Part shown: positions 23,513-35,417 of the stretch, piece after piece
Layout: each line of letters opens with the position of its first letter
Numbering within the stretch: position 1 is the first letter of the stretch
Origin: Cliona cf. orientalis
Lineage: Eukaryota > Porifera > Demospongiae > Clionaida > Clionaidae
Direction: 5' to 3'
DNA length: 64,000 bases
Assembly (NCBI GenBank): GCA_963930775.1
Contig: OZ005705.1
Coordinates: forward strand, 1,054,001 to 1,118,000
Made by a program: the position numbers and the translations under genes
The notes under the pieces: generated by a model
Told to the model about the DNA's origin: nothing
Databases searched by the model: none
The model's input: the letters and a program-made list of their open reading frames with translations, nothing else

Positions 23513-25246
23513 TTAGTTTGAGTTAATGATAGTTGCGGCTGTGTCCAGTGCTACGTGTAGCTCGTGCTTTTTGGAGGTTTTTTCTGCCAAGAAAGCTTTT
23601 GATAGCTTATTCGAATAGTGACCACATCCCCCCTCTCCACCGAACAGGAAAAGCTGGCCTTGCGAGTCAACAGCCACCGATGCTGTGCTGACTACAAAAG
23701 GAAGTTTGCCAACGTACTGCCACAAGCCATCCATATAGGCATGTACTGATACAGCACCTTTCGCAAGGGACAGTGCTAACAGGTGACCTTTTGTGGTGGT
23801 GATGCGAAATGGTCTGGTTGGTGGCTGTGTTTCCAGAGGTCTCCAAATCTCATGATTGGGAATGATGAGTAGCTCTTCTGACGTGACCTTCAAAAGTGGT
23901 GGTACACCTCGTTTAGGTACAGGCGGTCTCTGCATTGCTGAACCAGTTGTAGCTGACCTCGGCCTGGAATCGCTGATATGATGCTGTATGATAGTGGCCA
24001 TCTCTGCACAGTGGATTAGCCCGGAATCTTCGTTAAGCAGATACCACACTCCATCAATGGTTGTTGATGTGTTCCTTAAGCACTTGTATGGCAGGGGGGA
24101 AGCTACTGTCCACCTCCTTGCTCTCAAGTCGAATATCTCCATGTTGTAATCCAAGGAACCTTTACTGCCTCCAGCCACGATCAAGTAGCCGTCGTGTGTG
24201 TGCACCACGGGGGACATTCTAGCAGTGTACATGGGAGGATCAAGGAATTTCCACTCCTTTCGTTCTTCGTCCAAAATAGCCAGCTTGTTGGAATAGCTGA
24301 CTTTTGGTTTTCCAACTTCCTTACCTCCAATGAGTACAATTTTGTCCCCTAAAGAGGCCAAAGCGGACCATTTGAGGGGAGCTGGGGGGAGTGTGCTCCA
24401 AATGTTGAAGTTTGGATCATATGTGTGCACCATTGCATCATCCCTGGAGCTTCCGGTATACCCACCTCCAATCAGCAGCTCATCCTTGTGGTAGAGGCCT
24501 ACTGCATTCTTCATGGCTACTGGCATGTCTGCTAGAGACTGCAACCGAAGTTTCTACAAGAGAAAATTTTCAGCTTTAATAAGCAGCTACTTAGTAAAAA
24601 TGGAATAGTTTATCACGGTCGTTAGCAGTACTAAGAGTGCATGCATACCATAGTAGAGGCTATGCCGGAAGCAGTGGATTCAGCTTCACTACTTGTTGGA
24701 GAAATTCTGTGACTGTCGTCACTGCTCTCTGATTGTCTTCGTACTCTTCCATTGGGCTGTCCTCCTGACTTCTCAATGACAACATAGTCAAGTGATGGCG
24801 ATCTGGTTCTCTGGTCAGATGCTGCATCACTTTCTACCTCATACTTGCTTCTTGAATCTCCCGCAAACGATTTCATTTCTGCACCAACAACAATGCAAAC
24901 CTCAGCTATAATAACTATACCAAACATGTGGAAGTGTGATCATGTGCACTTGAGTAATTGAATCGCTAGCTAGGCACAAAGCATTAGTTAGGGCTTGCAA
25001 ACCAGGAACCCAACCATTGTTCAATTAGATGCTGCAGCTGCTTAGAAGGAAGTCAAAGCTGTACAATAACTAATTTAAGTATAGCCAGCCAAGAGGTCCT
25101 GTACGTAGATGTAGCCATGGCTACTAACCTTTTTCCTTGCCAGTCCCAATGTCTTGCAATTTCTTTATCCAGGACATCATGCACCAGCAGCAACTATTGG
25201 GCTCACTGTTGTCGTTGCTCGAATCTTGATCCAAGCTTACTGACAT
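23513..25246 (-). CDS. Kelch-repeat beta-propeller protein without BTB domain
   Basis: Three exons on the minus strand, 25246-25129, 24878-24649 and 24553-23513, join in phase (118+230+1041 nt) to give 462 aa. Residues 1-40 carry a short cysteine/tryptophan cluster (SCCWCMMSW). Residues 40-115 are serine-rich and probably disordered (SESSDDSHRISPTSSEAES). From about 116 kelch-type units follow, with the glycine doublets LLIGGG, VLIGGK and LIVAGGS and a final LFLFGGEGG. No BTB, BACK or membrane segment is seen, so this is not a classic KLHL E3 adaptor. The propeller probably binds a protein partner; the partner is unknown. An internal ATG at exon 2 (MKSFAG) could be an alternative start. Confidence 0.82.
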
Positions 25247-25695
25247 TCTACAGATGTTGTTTTATAAAATAAGAGCAGCTAGAGTATCGACTGGTTACAG
25301 ATTGTATCGCTCTGAACATGTAGCCTGTTTTTATAGTGTGCAACTGATCTCCACCAGGTGCAGGCTCTTTGATCAATTTGCACGCCCTACTTAGCATGCG
25401 ATGCAACGCCTCCTTCATACACCACGCCTAAGCAATTCACTAATGAATTCTTTCATGTCGATCATCGTTCAATGTAGGCTAGCGCAGTACTGGACTCACC
25501 AATAATGCATTCAGTTGAAAGTGTGAAAATCCAGTTCCAGGCACTTGTACGACAATGTGATCTCAGGGGGTACGGGTGGAGTCCACGGATCAGTGACGCG
25601 CGCCCAATTTGGTATTGGTCGACTAACTAAAAAACGCTACTATTATTATTCATTGACATTGACACATAATCTGAAGTATGAAGAGATTGGTGAGA
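25247..25695. promoter_or_regulatory. Intergenic region upstream of the kelch gene
   Basis: This 449-bp interval holds the kelch-gene promoter and the 3' UTR of the IQ-motif gene, both on the minus strand. No TATA box or other clear element was identified. Confidence 0.35.
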
Positions 25696-28565
25696 TTAAA
25701 ATGCTCCTCTATGAGGATTATACGTTATATCAGGCTCGTAATAGAGTTCTGTTCTCCAGGAGCTAGGTATCACGTGACTCTGACTCCGCCGATGATTGGA
25801 CAGTGCCATGGTCTGAGAATTGTTGTCCAGTTGTCGCTGTTGGTTGTAGTGATACGTGTAACTCCTTGGGTGGGTACGGACTTTGGTTGTCCTTGGCTGT
25901 TTGCTCCCTGTCGCTGCTGGCGCATTGAGAGGATGGAGGTGATGAGGTCGTCTGCGTCTGCGAGCCGCAAGGTGATGATGCAATGGTGAGTCATATGACC
26001 TGCATGTGACAAAATTAATAATAATTATAAAAGCTAATAAGGTTATTGGTTGGAGAGAGCAGACTTCCTAAGGACCTTATAACATCATGTCATCCCTTAT
26101 AGTAGAGATTCCACGTACGTACTATAATAAATTATTATTAGGCCGATATTATAATCCTAATTAACTCACCCCTCAAATAAGCTGATGGAACTCGCATGGT
26201 CCATGATGGACATCCACTCCTGAGGTGGTGGTGAGTGCTCTGGAGGTACGAATAGGCCACCCGCTCCAGGCCTAGGTAGTCCCCCCATTGATGTCCATGC
26301 AGTATTCCATGATGAACCTTTACCAGATGAATAGCCTGTCACAAAGGAATTCGAAAACACAGTGTCACTTATGCCTTTACTAGCTATAGCCTGCTACACT
26401 GAACAAAAGGAGCAGTGTCATTAATTTTGCATTCTGTGACAACTCACTTGGAGGAGCTGAGCTTGTTGTTAGGGCTTCAAGATGATTCTGGGCCATGGAA
26501 GAACGGATAAACTTTTGAAGGTAGCCAGCTGGCTCTTTCTTCTCCTTTGGTTTGTACTGTGGTGTCCTCAAAGACTGCAGTTTGATTGTTACTATAAAAA
26601 TTAATGTGCATTTTGATATTGACTCTAGCCCATTCATGTTGTAAAGGAATGGACAAGAACAGAGCTGTACTCTAGGCTTGCTTACCTTGATGATTCTCTT
26701 TCTGTTTGTGTCTCTCCTCTTGGCATAAGCAGCACCGTAGCCTCCTCCTTGTGATGCAAACTTGGTACCTCCATGTGAAACTCTTGTGGCTTGGGATCGT
26801 ACACCACCTGCATACGCTAAATGTTCAGGGGAATTGTCATCGCTGTCGGAGTCGTCTGTGTTTCCTAGAGCCTCATTGATGATCCTTTGTCTTCGTGCAT
26901 TAGTGGAGCGTTTGTTCAAAGAACGGTGTGAGCTTCGCTGCCGGCCCAGATTGAGAAATGAATCTGAATCAGAAGAAATCTCATTATTTTTGTGTCTCCG
27001 TTTGAGAAAGGGTGCTGAATCATGTTGAATTTCATCTTCAGTTTCACTTTCTAGTGTCAATCTTGTTGTGGCACTGGATTTCTTAAGTGGATGGAACTCA
27101 CTTGGATCCATTTTTGCTTTTATCAGGTGTGGTGGCTGTTTAACTATACCATGTAGCTTGGTGTCAGAAGGCTCAGTAGATGGATCGTGCACTGTCGAAT
27201 TACTATTCTGCCACATTACATTTGAAGCAAATTTCAAAACCTTTTGTTGCCCAGCCTGTTGCCCTTTTGATCTCAATTTTATAGTATGTTCTTCCTGTGT
27301 GTGTACCCTAACCCCTCTTTGTGTACCTTTACCGGCCATGGCCTGAGCTGCTCCTTTTTCACTGCTATTAGATGATGATACGTGAATGTGTTCTGAATCA
27401 CTGGTTATGTCACCTTCTTCCTTTTGCATATTAGTGTCATTAGCACATGCCACTTCACCTTCGCCACTAATTTTCACCAAGTCTTCAGTGCCCTTTACTG
27501 GCTCTGTACATGCATCATCATTTGCCTGATCTTGATCTATAGGATCAGGTTGTTCCAGGTGCCTGTGCTCTTTAGTCTGCTGTTGTTTTTGAACAATGTA
27601 TTGCTCCTTCATCGTCCATTGTTTCTTTTGATTGGATGTTGGCTTTGAAAGCTTCTGCTTGCTTCTACTGTTTGGTTCTTGAGCAATGACATCTTGCATT
27701 ATCGGTTCAACTTTTGTTGTCTTATTTTCCACTTTCTTCATCGCATCAGGCTTAATTATGCCTCTTTTGTGTAAATTAGATAATGGTTGTTTAATAGCTC
27801 TGACTGGAATTGAACTTTTTGTTTTTCCTACAGACTGGACTGTATTTTCGCTGATGTCATTAGGTTTATGCCCTGGAATTTCCTCAGCAGTAACCTGTGA
27901 TGCATTGCTCGAGTTTGATGGAAGAGAGTCTCCAATCGATTCGTTAGATGACTCGTTTTGCATTGGCTCTGATGCTGCTATTTGATTACTTGAGATTTTC
28001 TGATAAGCCTTCAATCTCTCAACGCGCTTCTTCTGTGCATCGTTGAGATTGTCCATGTACCTCTCATCCACCATGGCTCGGGCTACAGCCACCTCACTGT
28101 TCACAAACTCGTCAAAGCTGCTTGAACGTTCCTCCAGCTGGGAAGAGGAAGTCCAGGCATTGCGATTCTTCACGGGACTGTCATCACTGTCTGATACACT
28201 CTCTCTATCATTGCTGACCACGGGGCTGATACCTGTATACAGATAGGGAATAGCTGGGACCATAATAGAATCCACGCAATTATATTTATGGTATTAAAAA
28301 AATTACCTTGAATTTCTTCTTGTGAAATAGTAATGAGTGTAGGACTTGTATTAGTGGACCCTGCGCGTGATTCTTCGGCGGGTAGTTCTGAAGGATGGCG
28401 CTGCATGCTGGCGCCACCATTCGTAGGTGTGCGTGCGCGGATGGCTCGACATTGCCTGTACCATCGCTGTATCTTGATAGTGGCTGCAGCTCTGGCTCTA
28501 TAGGCTTCTTGTCTCCGCCTTTCAAGCTCGCCTCTAGCTCGGTTCACGGCTCCTCTTTCGTCCAT
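25696..28565 (-). CDS. Unrecognised IQ-motif protein, largely disordered (800 aa)
   Basis: Five minus-strand exons, 28565-28307, 28232-26686, 26574-26448, 26335-26170 and 25999-25696, join in phase (2403 nt) to give 800 aa. Residues 1-46 are a basic helix with an IQ calmodulin-binding motif (ATIKIQRWYRQCRAIRART). A second conserved-looking segment near residues 120-165 contains RAMVDERYMDNLNDAQKKR and ERLKAYQK. The middle is low-complexity, rich in S, K, Q and D (SDSDDNSPEH). Near residue 610 is YLQKFIRSSMAQNHLEAL, then a Pro/Gly-rich stretch and a histidine/arginine-rich tail (HHHLAARRRRRPHH). No membrane or catalytic domain is seen. The layout recalls centrosomal or ciliary IQ proteins, but I cannot name a family. 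The final exons are supported by phase only. Confidence 0.75.
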
Positions 28566-28844
28566 TTACTTTTTCTCACCTTGACGCGCGCTAGCGAGCT
28601 AGTTCAGCGTCCGTATGCGCGTATCCGTTAAACCACGCCCATCATTTGTGCGCATGCGCGTATATGACCAAGCCAATTACAACAATACAGTAATACAAAC
28701 ATGCCATGGTGACAAAAAGTACAATACAGTAAAGATGGAGCTGCAGCTTTTAACTACTATCTAGTATCAGTACTACTTCTGAAACAATTGTTTTGTTTTT
28801 TTTCCAGCTATTATATTAAACATGAAATTATTAATGCGCTACGA
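28566..28844. promoter_or_regulatory. Promoter region of the IQ gene with NRF1-like site
   Basis: TGCGCATGCGCG at 28649-28660, 84 bp upstream of the IQ-gene ATG, is a close match to the palindromic NRF1 consensus (TGCGCATGCGCA). More CG-rich words (CGTATGCGCGTATCC, near 28611-28625) lie closer to the start. The remaining interval contains the 3' UTR of the downstream transporter gene. Function is inferred from motif and position. Confidence 0.45.
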
Positions 28845-30674
28845 TCATGCGAATCTCCCAAGGAAATAGACGATGGGGAGACAGCCAAATAGAACGATGA
28901 AAGTTGAGATTGTGCCGAATTTGAGATAGTTCCAGAACGTGATGCGATAATCGACTGCACTCCGGGCCTTCTCTGCCACAATGAGATTGGCTACACTACC
29001 GATCAGAGTGAAGTTTCCAGCAATAGTGGAGATCCAAGCAAGCAGTAGACCACCGAGGGGACCTTCACACTTCTCACCCCCACAAAGGTCATCGATGCGG
29101 TTGACAATCAAGATGGTTAGAGGAACGTTGGAGAAGAGGTTGGAGCCAGCGATGACAAAAACAGTGAAGAGAAGAACGCCTTCGAACTTGTAAAGATTCA
29201 TGTAGGGAGCAAGCTTGTCAAAGCTCAGCTCGACATAGCAGGTGTTCTGGAAGCCCTCAAGCCACACAAAGAGACCCATGAACATGAGGATGACTCCCCA
29301 ATCAATCTTCAGCATACAGTCGTAGGCATATGTCTTGTTTATTATGGTGTCAGCAAGCATGGTCAAGATTGCAGCTGCCATGGGGATCAGTCCGAGGTTG
29401 AATTCTGCAGTCACAGCAGGAGGAGGAGGAATAGCCAATAGTATCACCAGCAAGAGTGTGATAAAGCCTAGCCAGATGATAAAGATTCTCTCCCTCCATG
29501 TGCGTTCCTTCAAGCTCTTCACCTTCACAAGCTCATACGTCTCCCCCTCTGTCTCGGATCCACCATTGTTGGCAGCTGTTTCCTGAGCCTTCTTGGTGCC
29601 TCCGTTCTCCACTATGGCTTGCTGCTCGTCTCCAATGTGTATCTCCGGTACAGCCAGGTGGGCTTGTTTGGAGCGGGGATAAGGACTGATACCACGACCA
29701 ACCTTGCGAGGAAGGCGCTGGTATGATTCAGATGCACCACTGCCCTTTTCGTGACTGTACATTCCTTCGCGTTCTGCAGCAATACGGCTTGAGAGGTATG
29801 GATCGTGACTTCTGTCATAACTGAGAGCAAGCGACTCGCGCTCCTCAGCCAAGGTTCCAGGCAAAGTGTAGTTTCGTGGAGCACTAGGTACAATGGCCTC
29901 CCTTTCTTGTCGTGGCTCCTTCTCATATTTCTCAAAGACAGTCTTCCAGAAGAACAAGTAGAGTAAGAGAATGTCGACAGCTGTTCCAATGAGTGCAGCT
30001 GGGAGCAAAGACATGAAGAACTCAAGCAGAGTCACTCCAGCAGATGAGGCAATGAAAGCATTCTGTGGATTACCAAAGATAGTAGCGGCACTTCCAATGT
30101 TTGCAGCTGTTGCAATACCAAGACAGAGAGGTAGAAGTTCTCTGCGATCCCTGCCCTGCTTCTGGCCTTCCATCAACAGTAGCGGTGTGATGACCAAGCA
30201 ATTTGCATCGTTAGTGACTATGGCCGAGAGAAGAGCTGACATCAGGCAGACCTTCCAGAGAATGCTCTTGAACGATTTTCTGTCCCCAAAGATCCAAAGT
30301 CCTACCATTCGCAGCAGTCCCTCCCTGTCGTAGTAATACGACAGCATCATCATACCGACCAGCAGAAATATCGTCTGCATGTTTCCCAGCAAACCTTGGA
30401 TGTCGTACACATCGTTTTGTGTGACTACGTGTGTTATGACCATGAGGGCTGCACCGACCAGGGCAGCTGCTGGCCTGCCCAGTGGAAACCACTTCATATC
30501 GAGCACAATGAATGGCCACACCACCACGAATACGATCGTGCCCAGCACCTGCACGTAGAGTGGAGCAGTTCCTCCATTTGCGCAGTGTTGATGAAGCACT
30601 TGTCCCCCTCCTCCTCCATATAGACCACTTTGGAATGGCAGGGATACATTGCCTGGTGGCGTAGGTATCTCCAT
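28845..30674 (-). CDS. ArsB/Lsi2-type membrane transporter A
   Basis: One uninterrupted coding exon gives 609 aa. The start is the ATG at 30674; just upstream, CTGCTTGCAG at 30683-30692 looks like a splice acceptor, so a 5' UTR exon is likely. The protein has two hydrophobic halves separated by a cytosolic loop of about 150 residues. Family hallmarks are the VTNDANCLVITPLLL helix near residue 160, IGSAATIFGNPQNAFIA near 200, SNVPLTILIVNRID near 515 and GNFTLIGSVANLIVAEKA near 555. This is the ArsB/NhaD/P-protein branch of the ion transporter superfamily, which includes arsenite efflux pumps and plant Lsi2 silicon exporters. The loop carries ALSYDRSHDP and SSRIAAER, shared with the next two genes. 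Substrate is unproven: silicic acid, arsenite or another anion is possible. Confidence 0.85.
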   Translation of the reverse strand: MEIPTPPGNVSLPFQSGLYGGGGGQVLHQHCANGGTAPLYVQVLGTIVFVVVWPFIVLDMKWFPLGRPAAALVGAALMVITHVVTQNDVYDIQGLLGNMQTIFLLVGMMMLSYYYDREGLLRMVGLWIFGDRKSFKSILWKVCLMSALLSAIVTNDANCLVITPLLLMEGQKQGRDRRELLPLCLGIATAANIGSAATIFGNPQNAFIASSAGVTLLEFFMSLLPAALIGTAVDILLLYLFFWKTVFEKYEKEPRQEREAIVPSAPRNYTLPGTLAEERESLALSYDRSHDPYLSSRIAAEREGMYSHEKGSGASESYQRLPRKVGRGISPYPRSKQAHLAVPEIHIGDEQQAIVENGGTKKAQETAANNGGSETEGETYELVKVKSLKERTWRERIFIIWLGFITLLLVILLAIPPPPAVTAEFNLGLIPMAAAILTMLADTIINKTYAYDCMLKIDWGVILMFMGLFVWLEGFQNTCYVELSFDKLAPYMNLYKFEGVLLFTVFVIAGSNLFSNVPLTILIVNRIDDLCGGEKCEGPLGGLLLAWISTIAGNFTLIGSVANLIVAEKARSAVDYRITFWNYLKFGTISTFIVLFGCLPIVYFLGRFA

Positions 30675-32057
30675 TTCTGCTTCTGCAAGCAGGTACAATA
30701 GGCTGTTATAGTTTTATTGCTTGAAGAACATTGGGTATCTATAGATTATGAAGAATATTCCTTACCAGTAGCTGAGAATATCTGCTACCTCAGTGTAAGA
30801 AGTGGGTCCCCCCACTCTTGCTTGGCACTCAAAATGAAGCTATTAAGGAGAAAGCCTTTCTTATGAACTATTCTTTTATAGCAAGGAACAATACCTCATG
30901 CTTTCAGCACATGTTCCTGGCACGAAGAGGATAAGTACATTTCTGGCAAGTGGCCTGAAACATGGTGACACAGTGTTTTCTTTTCTTCTAACCTTTCAAA
31001 TACATTAGTTGGTTTCCATTCAAGGCAGATGTAGTGCATTAGGGCAGCTGCACTGTTCCCTTTCAGTGGTGCATTGATTTTTCATGACTAGCTTAGAAAT
31101 TCATCATAATCTGTACCCCTTTTGATGTTGATTCCACTCAAAAGGGATGGATACATGTTGCCGATCTTTCTGGCTGAATTCGTGCATTTGTTGGACACCA
31201 TGTAGCCACTAGACCATCACTGTATACAGAGTAAAGTGTTGAGTTCATTTGACTGGTGAAGAAATGTCATCCAATAGAGGAAAATATGTCAACATTATGA
31301 TTTATTGCTGCTAACATGATCATATGACTCAATTATTCTATTTTTTTCTCAATTCCCCAGCTAGCTAGCCAGCTTGCTAGATGGAGATGAATATGGACAG
31401 GTTAGGTCTGGGGTGCAAGCACACCATGCAGACAATACCTAAATGCTACATGCTTTAGTTTTTAGCTGAAACCAGGCTAGCTATAATGTATCCACTAGCT
31501 CTTGATATGAGTTAGTGCAATGATTCATTTACTCGCCATTCCGTATAATATTATTATTATCTTTGGCCAGTGATGTACAATCAGCACAACAGTTGCACTG
31601 GTATCACACGTGCATTCATTTTGCTCTGGAATTGAGTTAGTTAGTATAGATCGTGACTAGGCTAGACCATAGATTATAGAGCTACTTGCATATATAATAT
31701 TATATGTAAATAGCTTTAATATTGTCAAAATTAATCTATGATTGGATATGACCATGAGTGAATGAGAAGTAGCTCTTACATGAAGACTTTCTTAGTTCAG
31801 CTAGCGTCAGTATTCACTTCATCTCTTATATTAGAGTATAATATTATAGATGATTAATATTATCGATATGCATAATAACGATAATTGTACATAAGTAGCT
31901 ACTAATATATTTTTTGTGCTCAGTGTATGCATTCACTATAACATTACTATACAACAAAAACTAATTGAGAGATTCAAGCTACAAGAAGTAAGAGAAAATT
32001 CCTATGAATAAATGTCAGCAAAATTCATTAAACTACTGCAAAAAGTATTCAGATAGC
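30675..32057. other. Intergenic region between transporters A and B
   Basis: About 1.4 kb of AT-rich DNA containing the promoter and a probable 5' UTR exon/intron of transporter A and the 3' UTR of transporter B. No coding exon or clear repeat is supported. Confidence 0.5.
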
Positions 32058-33950
32058 TCAAGCCACAGTTCCTAGGAAGTAGACGATGGGTAGGCAGCCA
32101 AACATGACCACCAGCGTCGAGACGATACCAAATCGAATATAGCGAAGGAAGGTGAGGTTGTAGCCAGCGACACTACGAGCTTTTTCGGCGACAATCAGGT
32201 TGGTGATGCTACCAATGAGAGTGAAGTTGCCAGCAATGGTCGCCACCCAAGCAAGAAGAAGGCCCGGAAGAGGCCCATTGCACGATTCTCCTCCACAGAG
32301 CTCATCGATACGATCAACAATCAGGATCGTAAGAGGAACGTTTGAGAATATGTTAGAGCCAACAGCGACCAAGACCGTGAAGAGAAGGACGCCTCCAACT
32401 GTCCTGAGATTCATATAAGGTGCCAAACTGTTGACCAAAATCTCTGGGATGCAAGTGTTTGCGAAGCCACCAAGCCAAGTAAAGAGGCCCATGAACATAA
32501 GTATCACGGTCCAGTCGATCCTCTGCATGGCATCAAAGGCATACTTACGGTTGAGGATAGTATCCACAAGCATGGTCATGATTCCAGTCCCAAGGGGGAC
32601 GAGGCCAAGGTTGAATCGCACCGGGACAGTGGGTGGTGGAGGAATGATAAGCAAGGCCACCATGGTAACGCTGGCCGTGATGAGCCAGACGATGAAGGCA
32701 AGCTCACGCCAAGTACGCTCCTTGAATGGCTTCACCTGCACAACGTCCTCGTCGTCCTCAAGATCATCTTCTACAGGAACGGCAACTGCTGTTTTAGCAG
32801 CTTCATCTTGAGCCTCAATGGCCTTTCGAGCTTCGGCATGGCCCTTCAGGCCCTTCTCTATGGTCTGCCCCTCTCCGTCCACCTTGATCTCAGGGACAGA
32901 CTGAGAATTGGGTACCTCTAAGTGTTGGTTGCTACCAGAAGGCTTCACCGGTCCTCCAGCCTTCAGACTTTGACGGCTGCGACTCTTGACAATGCTACTC
33001 AAATTCTCGTTGCTGTACATCACCTCTCTCTCGGCTGCAATACGGCTGGAATGGTACGGATCTGCACTCTGATCGTAGCTCAGAGCAATAGATTCCCTCT
33101 CTTCTGCCATTGTGCCTGGTCCGTATGGTCGCATCTCAACGTTTTCTCCTTTCTGGGCTTCTTCATCATCCCCACCTTTATTGAAGAATATTTCTCGGAT
33201 GAAGATCAGATGAAGGAGTCCAATACTCAGGCAGATACCGAGAATTGCACCAGGAAGGAGGGTGATTAAGAAAGAGATGAGTGCAACATTGCCAGCTGAT
33301 GCAATGAAAGCATTTTGTGGGTTTCCAAAAACTGTTGAAGCACTGCCGATGTTTGCAGATGTAGCAAGGCCCAGAGCAAGGGGAAGGTACTCTCTCTTTG
33401 GTCGCTTCTGTTTCACAAACTCGCGAAACATCAGTGGAGACAGAACGAGACTGGTAGCGTCATTAGTGATGAAAGCAGCCAACACAGCAGCCATTAGACA
33501 TACTTTCCAGAGAATGAATTTGAGTGGGGTGTCTTGACTCTTTCCAAAGATAAGAAGAGCCACCTGCCTGAGCAAACCTTCCCTGTCGAAGTAGTAGGAG
33601 AGCAACATCATACCGATCAGAAGAAAGAGAGCCTGCAGATTTCCCATGGCTCCTTCGATCTTGTACACTTCGAGCTGACCAACGACGTGAAAAATGACCA
33701 TGAGAGTAGCACCAACTAGAGCAGCTGCCGGTCGACCAAGCGGGAACCATTTCATGTCCAGAACGACAAATGGCCATACGATAAAGAAGAGAATGGTACC
33801 AAGCACAGTGACGTAGACAGGTGTTTGACTGATGCAGGATGCCATGGTTTGACCCACCATGTCTGATGTTGTTGCATTCATGATTTCAGTGGTGGACGTA
33901 TTATCGTCCGTAGTAAAAGGCATGATCATAGTGGTAGTGGTATTATCCAT
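32058..33950 (-). CDS. ArsB/Lsi2-type membrane transporter B
   Basis: A single coding exon of 630 aa starting at the ATG at 33950; TTTCTTTGCAG just upstream is a likely acceptor of a 5' UTR exon. The N-terminus is Thr/Asn-rich with potential N-glycosylation sequons (NST, NTT, NTS), consistent with an extracellular tail. It is closely similar to transporter A throughout the membrane core: FITNDATSLVLSPLMF, IGSASTVFGNPQNAFIA, SNVPLTILIVDRID and GNFTLIGSITNLIVAEKA. The central loop includes ALSYDQSADP and SSRIAAER, then a Lys/Glu/Ala-rich stretch ending in an acidic patch (EDDLEDDEDVV). It lies tandem to transporter A and head to head with transporter C. Substrate specificity cannot be read from the sequence. 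Confidence 0.85.
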   Translation of the reverse strand: MDNTTTTMIMPFTTDDNTSTTEIMNATTSDMVGQTMASCISQTPVYVTVLGTILFFIVWPFVVLDMKWFPLGRPAAALVGATLMVIFHVVGQLEVYKIEGAMGNLQALFLLIGMMLLSYYFDREGLLRQVALLIFGKSQDTPLKFILWKVCLMAAVLAAFITNDATSLVLSPLMFREFVKQKRPKREYLPLALGLATSANIGSASTVFGNPQNAFIASAGNVALISFLITLLPGAILGICLSIGLLHLIFIREIFFNKGGDDEEAQKGENVEMRPYGPGTMAEERESIALSYDQSADPYHSSRIAAEREVMYSNENLSSIVKSRSRQSLKAGGPVKPSGSNQHLEVPNSQSVPEIKVDGEGQTIEKGLKGHAEARKAIEAQDEAAKTAVAVPVEDDLEDDEDVVQVKPFKERTWRELAFIVWLITASVTMVALLIIPPPPTVPVRFNLGLVPLGTGIMTMLVDTILNRKYAFDAMQRIDWTVILMFMGLFTWLGGFANTCIPEILVNSLAPYMNLRTVGGVLLFTVLVAVGSNIFSNVPLTILIVDRIDELCGGESCNGPLPGLLLAWVATIAGNFTLIGSITNLIVAEKARSVAGYNLTFLRYIRFGIVSTLVVMFGCLPIVYFLGTVA

Positions 33951-35417
33951 GGTGGAATTCTGCAAAGAAAAAGGAAATAAATCAGTATCAAGCTAGTTAC
34001 ACCCTGCACTATTATATTGATAAATCTGGCCTATTAAAGCTAGCTAATGTGAAAGGTACAAACTGACCTTATCGATCTGCCTCCTGACGTTGACCTACTG
34101 AGAAAGAAGACAGAGATACCCTGACCACTGGTCCAGGCTGGGTATTAGTATAGCCCACCGCTGGAGAATGGGAGCTGAATGGCCTTTCAAAGCTCTTTTA
34201 TCCGACTACACAAGACATACTTTTCTGTATAGGATGGAATAATGTTAAGGTGCTTACACCTCCTTTCAGACTGCACTCTAGGTGCTTTGTATGTGAGTAT
34301 ATTATATCAGCAGACCTTCAAAAGACTGTGAATTGTTTGGATATTATATCTTCAACTTGCCTCCCATTCAACCACTCCTTTCTCTCCTTTGTTAAAGCAA
34401 TGTCATTCACTCTATTTATCAGCGTGTATGCACTCGCTATTGAAACTGACTTGTGCTTATTCTGTGGCTCAGAACATAGTATTAGCTATGTATTTACTGA
34501 AAAATTCAATCGCTTGATCAATGGGATTGCAGTGTTTACACCCAGTATGGTCAGCTTTAGGAGTATGACTATCTTTCTGTTCTCACCTGGCTCTTATGGA
34601 AGGCTTAGCTGTCTTTGACTGGCGAATCTCTCTCATAGTCGAGTAGAAGGTACCTAAAAACTCTCTGTATGGCAGATCACACTGAGTTGTGGTTTTTTAG
34701 ATACCATGATGGTTACGAGTGATCGATGGCTGACATCACCATTATAATAATATACAATCCTTCAGTTCCTAATGTTGCTAAATAGCAACATCCATGACCA
34801 AGTATTCCATTAGCTAGCGTTAATCTTGTAATTATTTACATAATATAATGGCTCCTGTCAAGAGCTTTGTGGCACCATAGTGCTGCAAATTTACATTCAG
34901 GACAGAATAATATTATTATGAGACAGACAATCCACATAATCACTTAGTGCAGCCCTCATTCCCATACTCCATACGTAGTCCCAGGTTTGTCAGGGGTCCA
35001 AAAGGATGCCTAGCATAGCCTATTTGATAGAGGGAATCAGGAATGACTGCACTGACTGTAAAGGTAAAGTATGTAGCTATGTACTTTGTCCTAGCACCAA
35101 AGTCTAAGATGTACACGTGTCTTCATTGATGCTGTGTTCACATGTTTAACGAGAACTCCATTATGTCAATCTATCTGCCATATTCATTTACGGATTGTTG
35201 TACACAAGCTATTGGGGAGGTGACATACTATCGTTAGCAATCAACTTGTGTTAGCAACACGAGCAGAACATGCACACGAAGAGCTGCCATCTGGCGTCAA
35301 AGGGGCAAACAATGTGAGGGTACATCAAAAGTGATTGCTAAGACACAGCCTTGAAATAGCAATGAACAAGAAGTTGATTTAGCTAAGATTCTTCAACACT
35401 ATCCTTAAGGAAGAAAA
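33951..35417. promoter_or_regulatory. Divergent intergenic region between transporters B and C
   Basis: This 1.47-kb segment separates two divergently transcribed transporter genes and must contain both promoters and any 5' UTR exons. An open frame at 34250-34618 has no recognisable features. No strong repeat was seen. Confidence 0.45.

Noticed and set aside
34250..34618. 122-codon open frame between transporters B and C
   Set aside because: No domain, poor composition for a protein, and it lies in the divergent promoter interval; an open frame of this length is expected by chance here.
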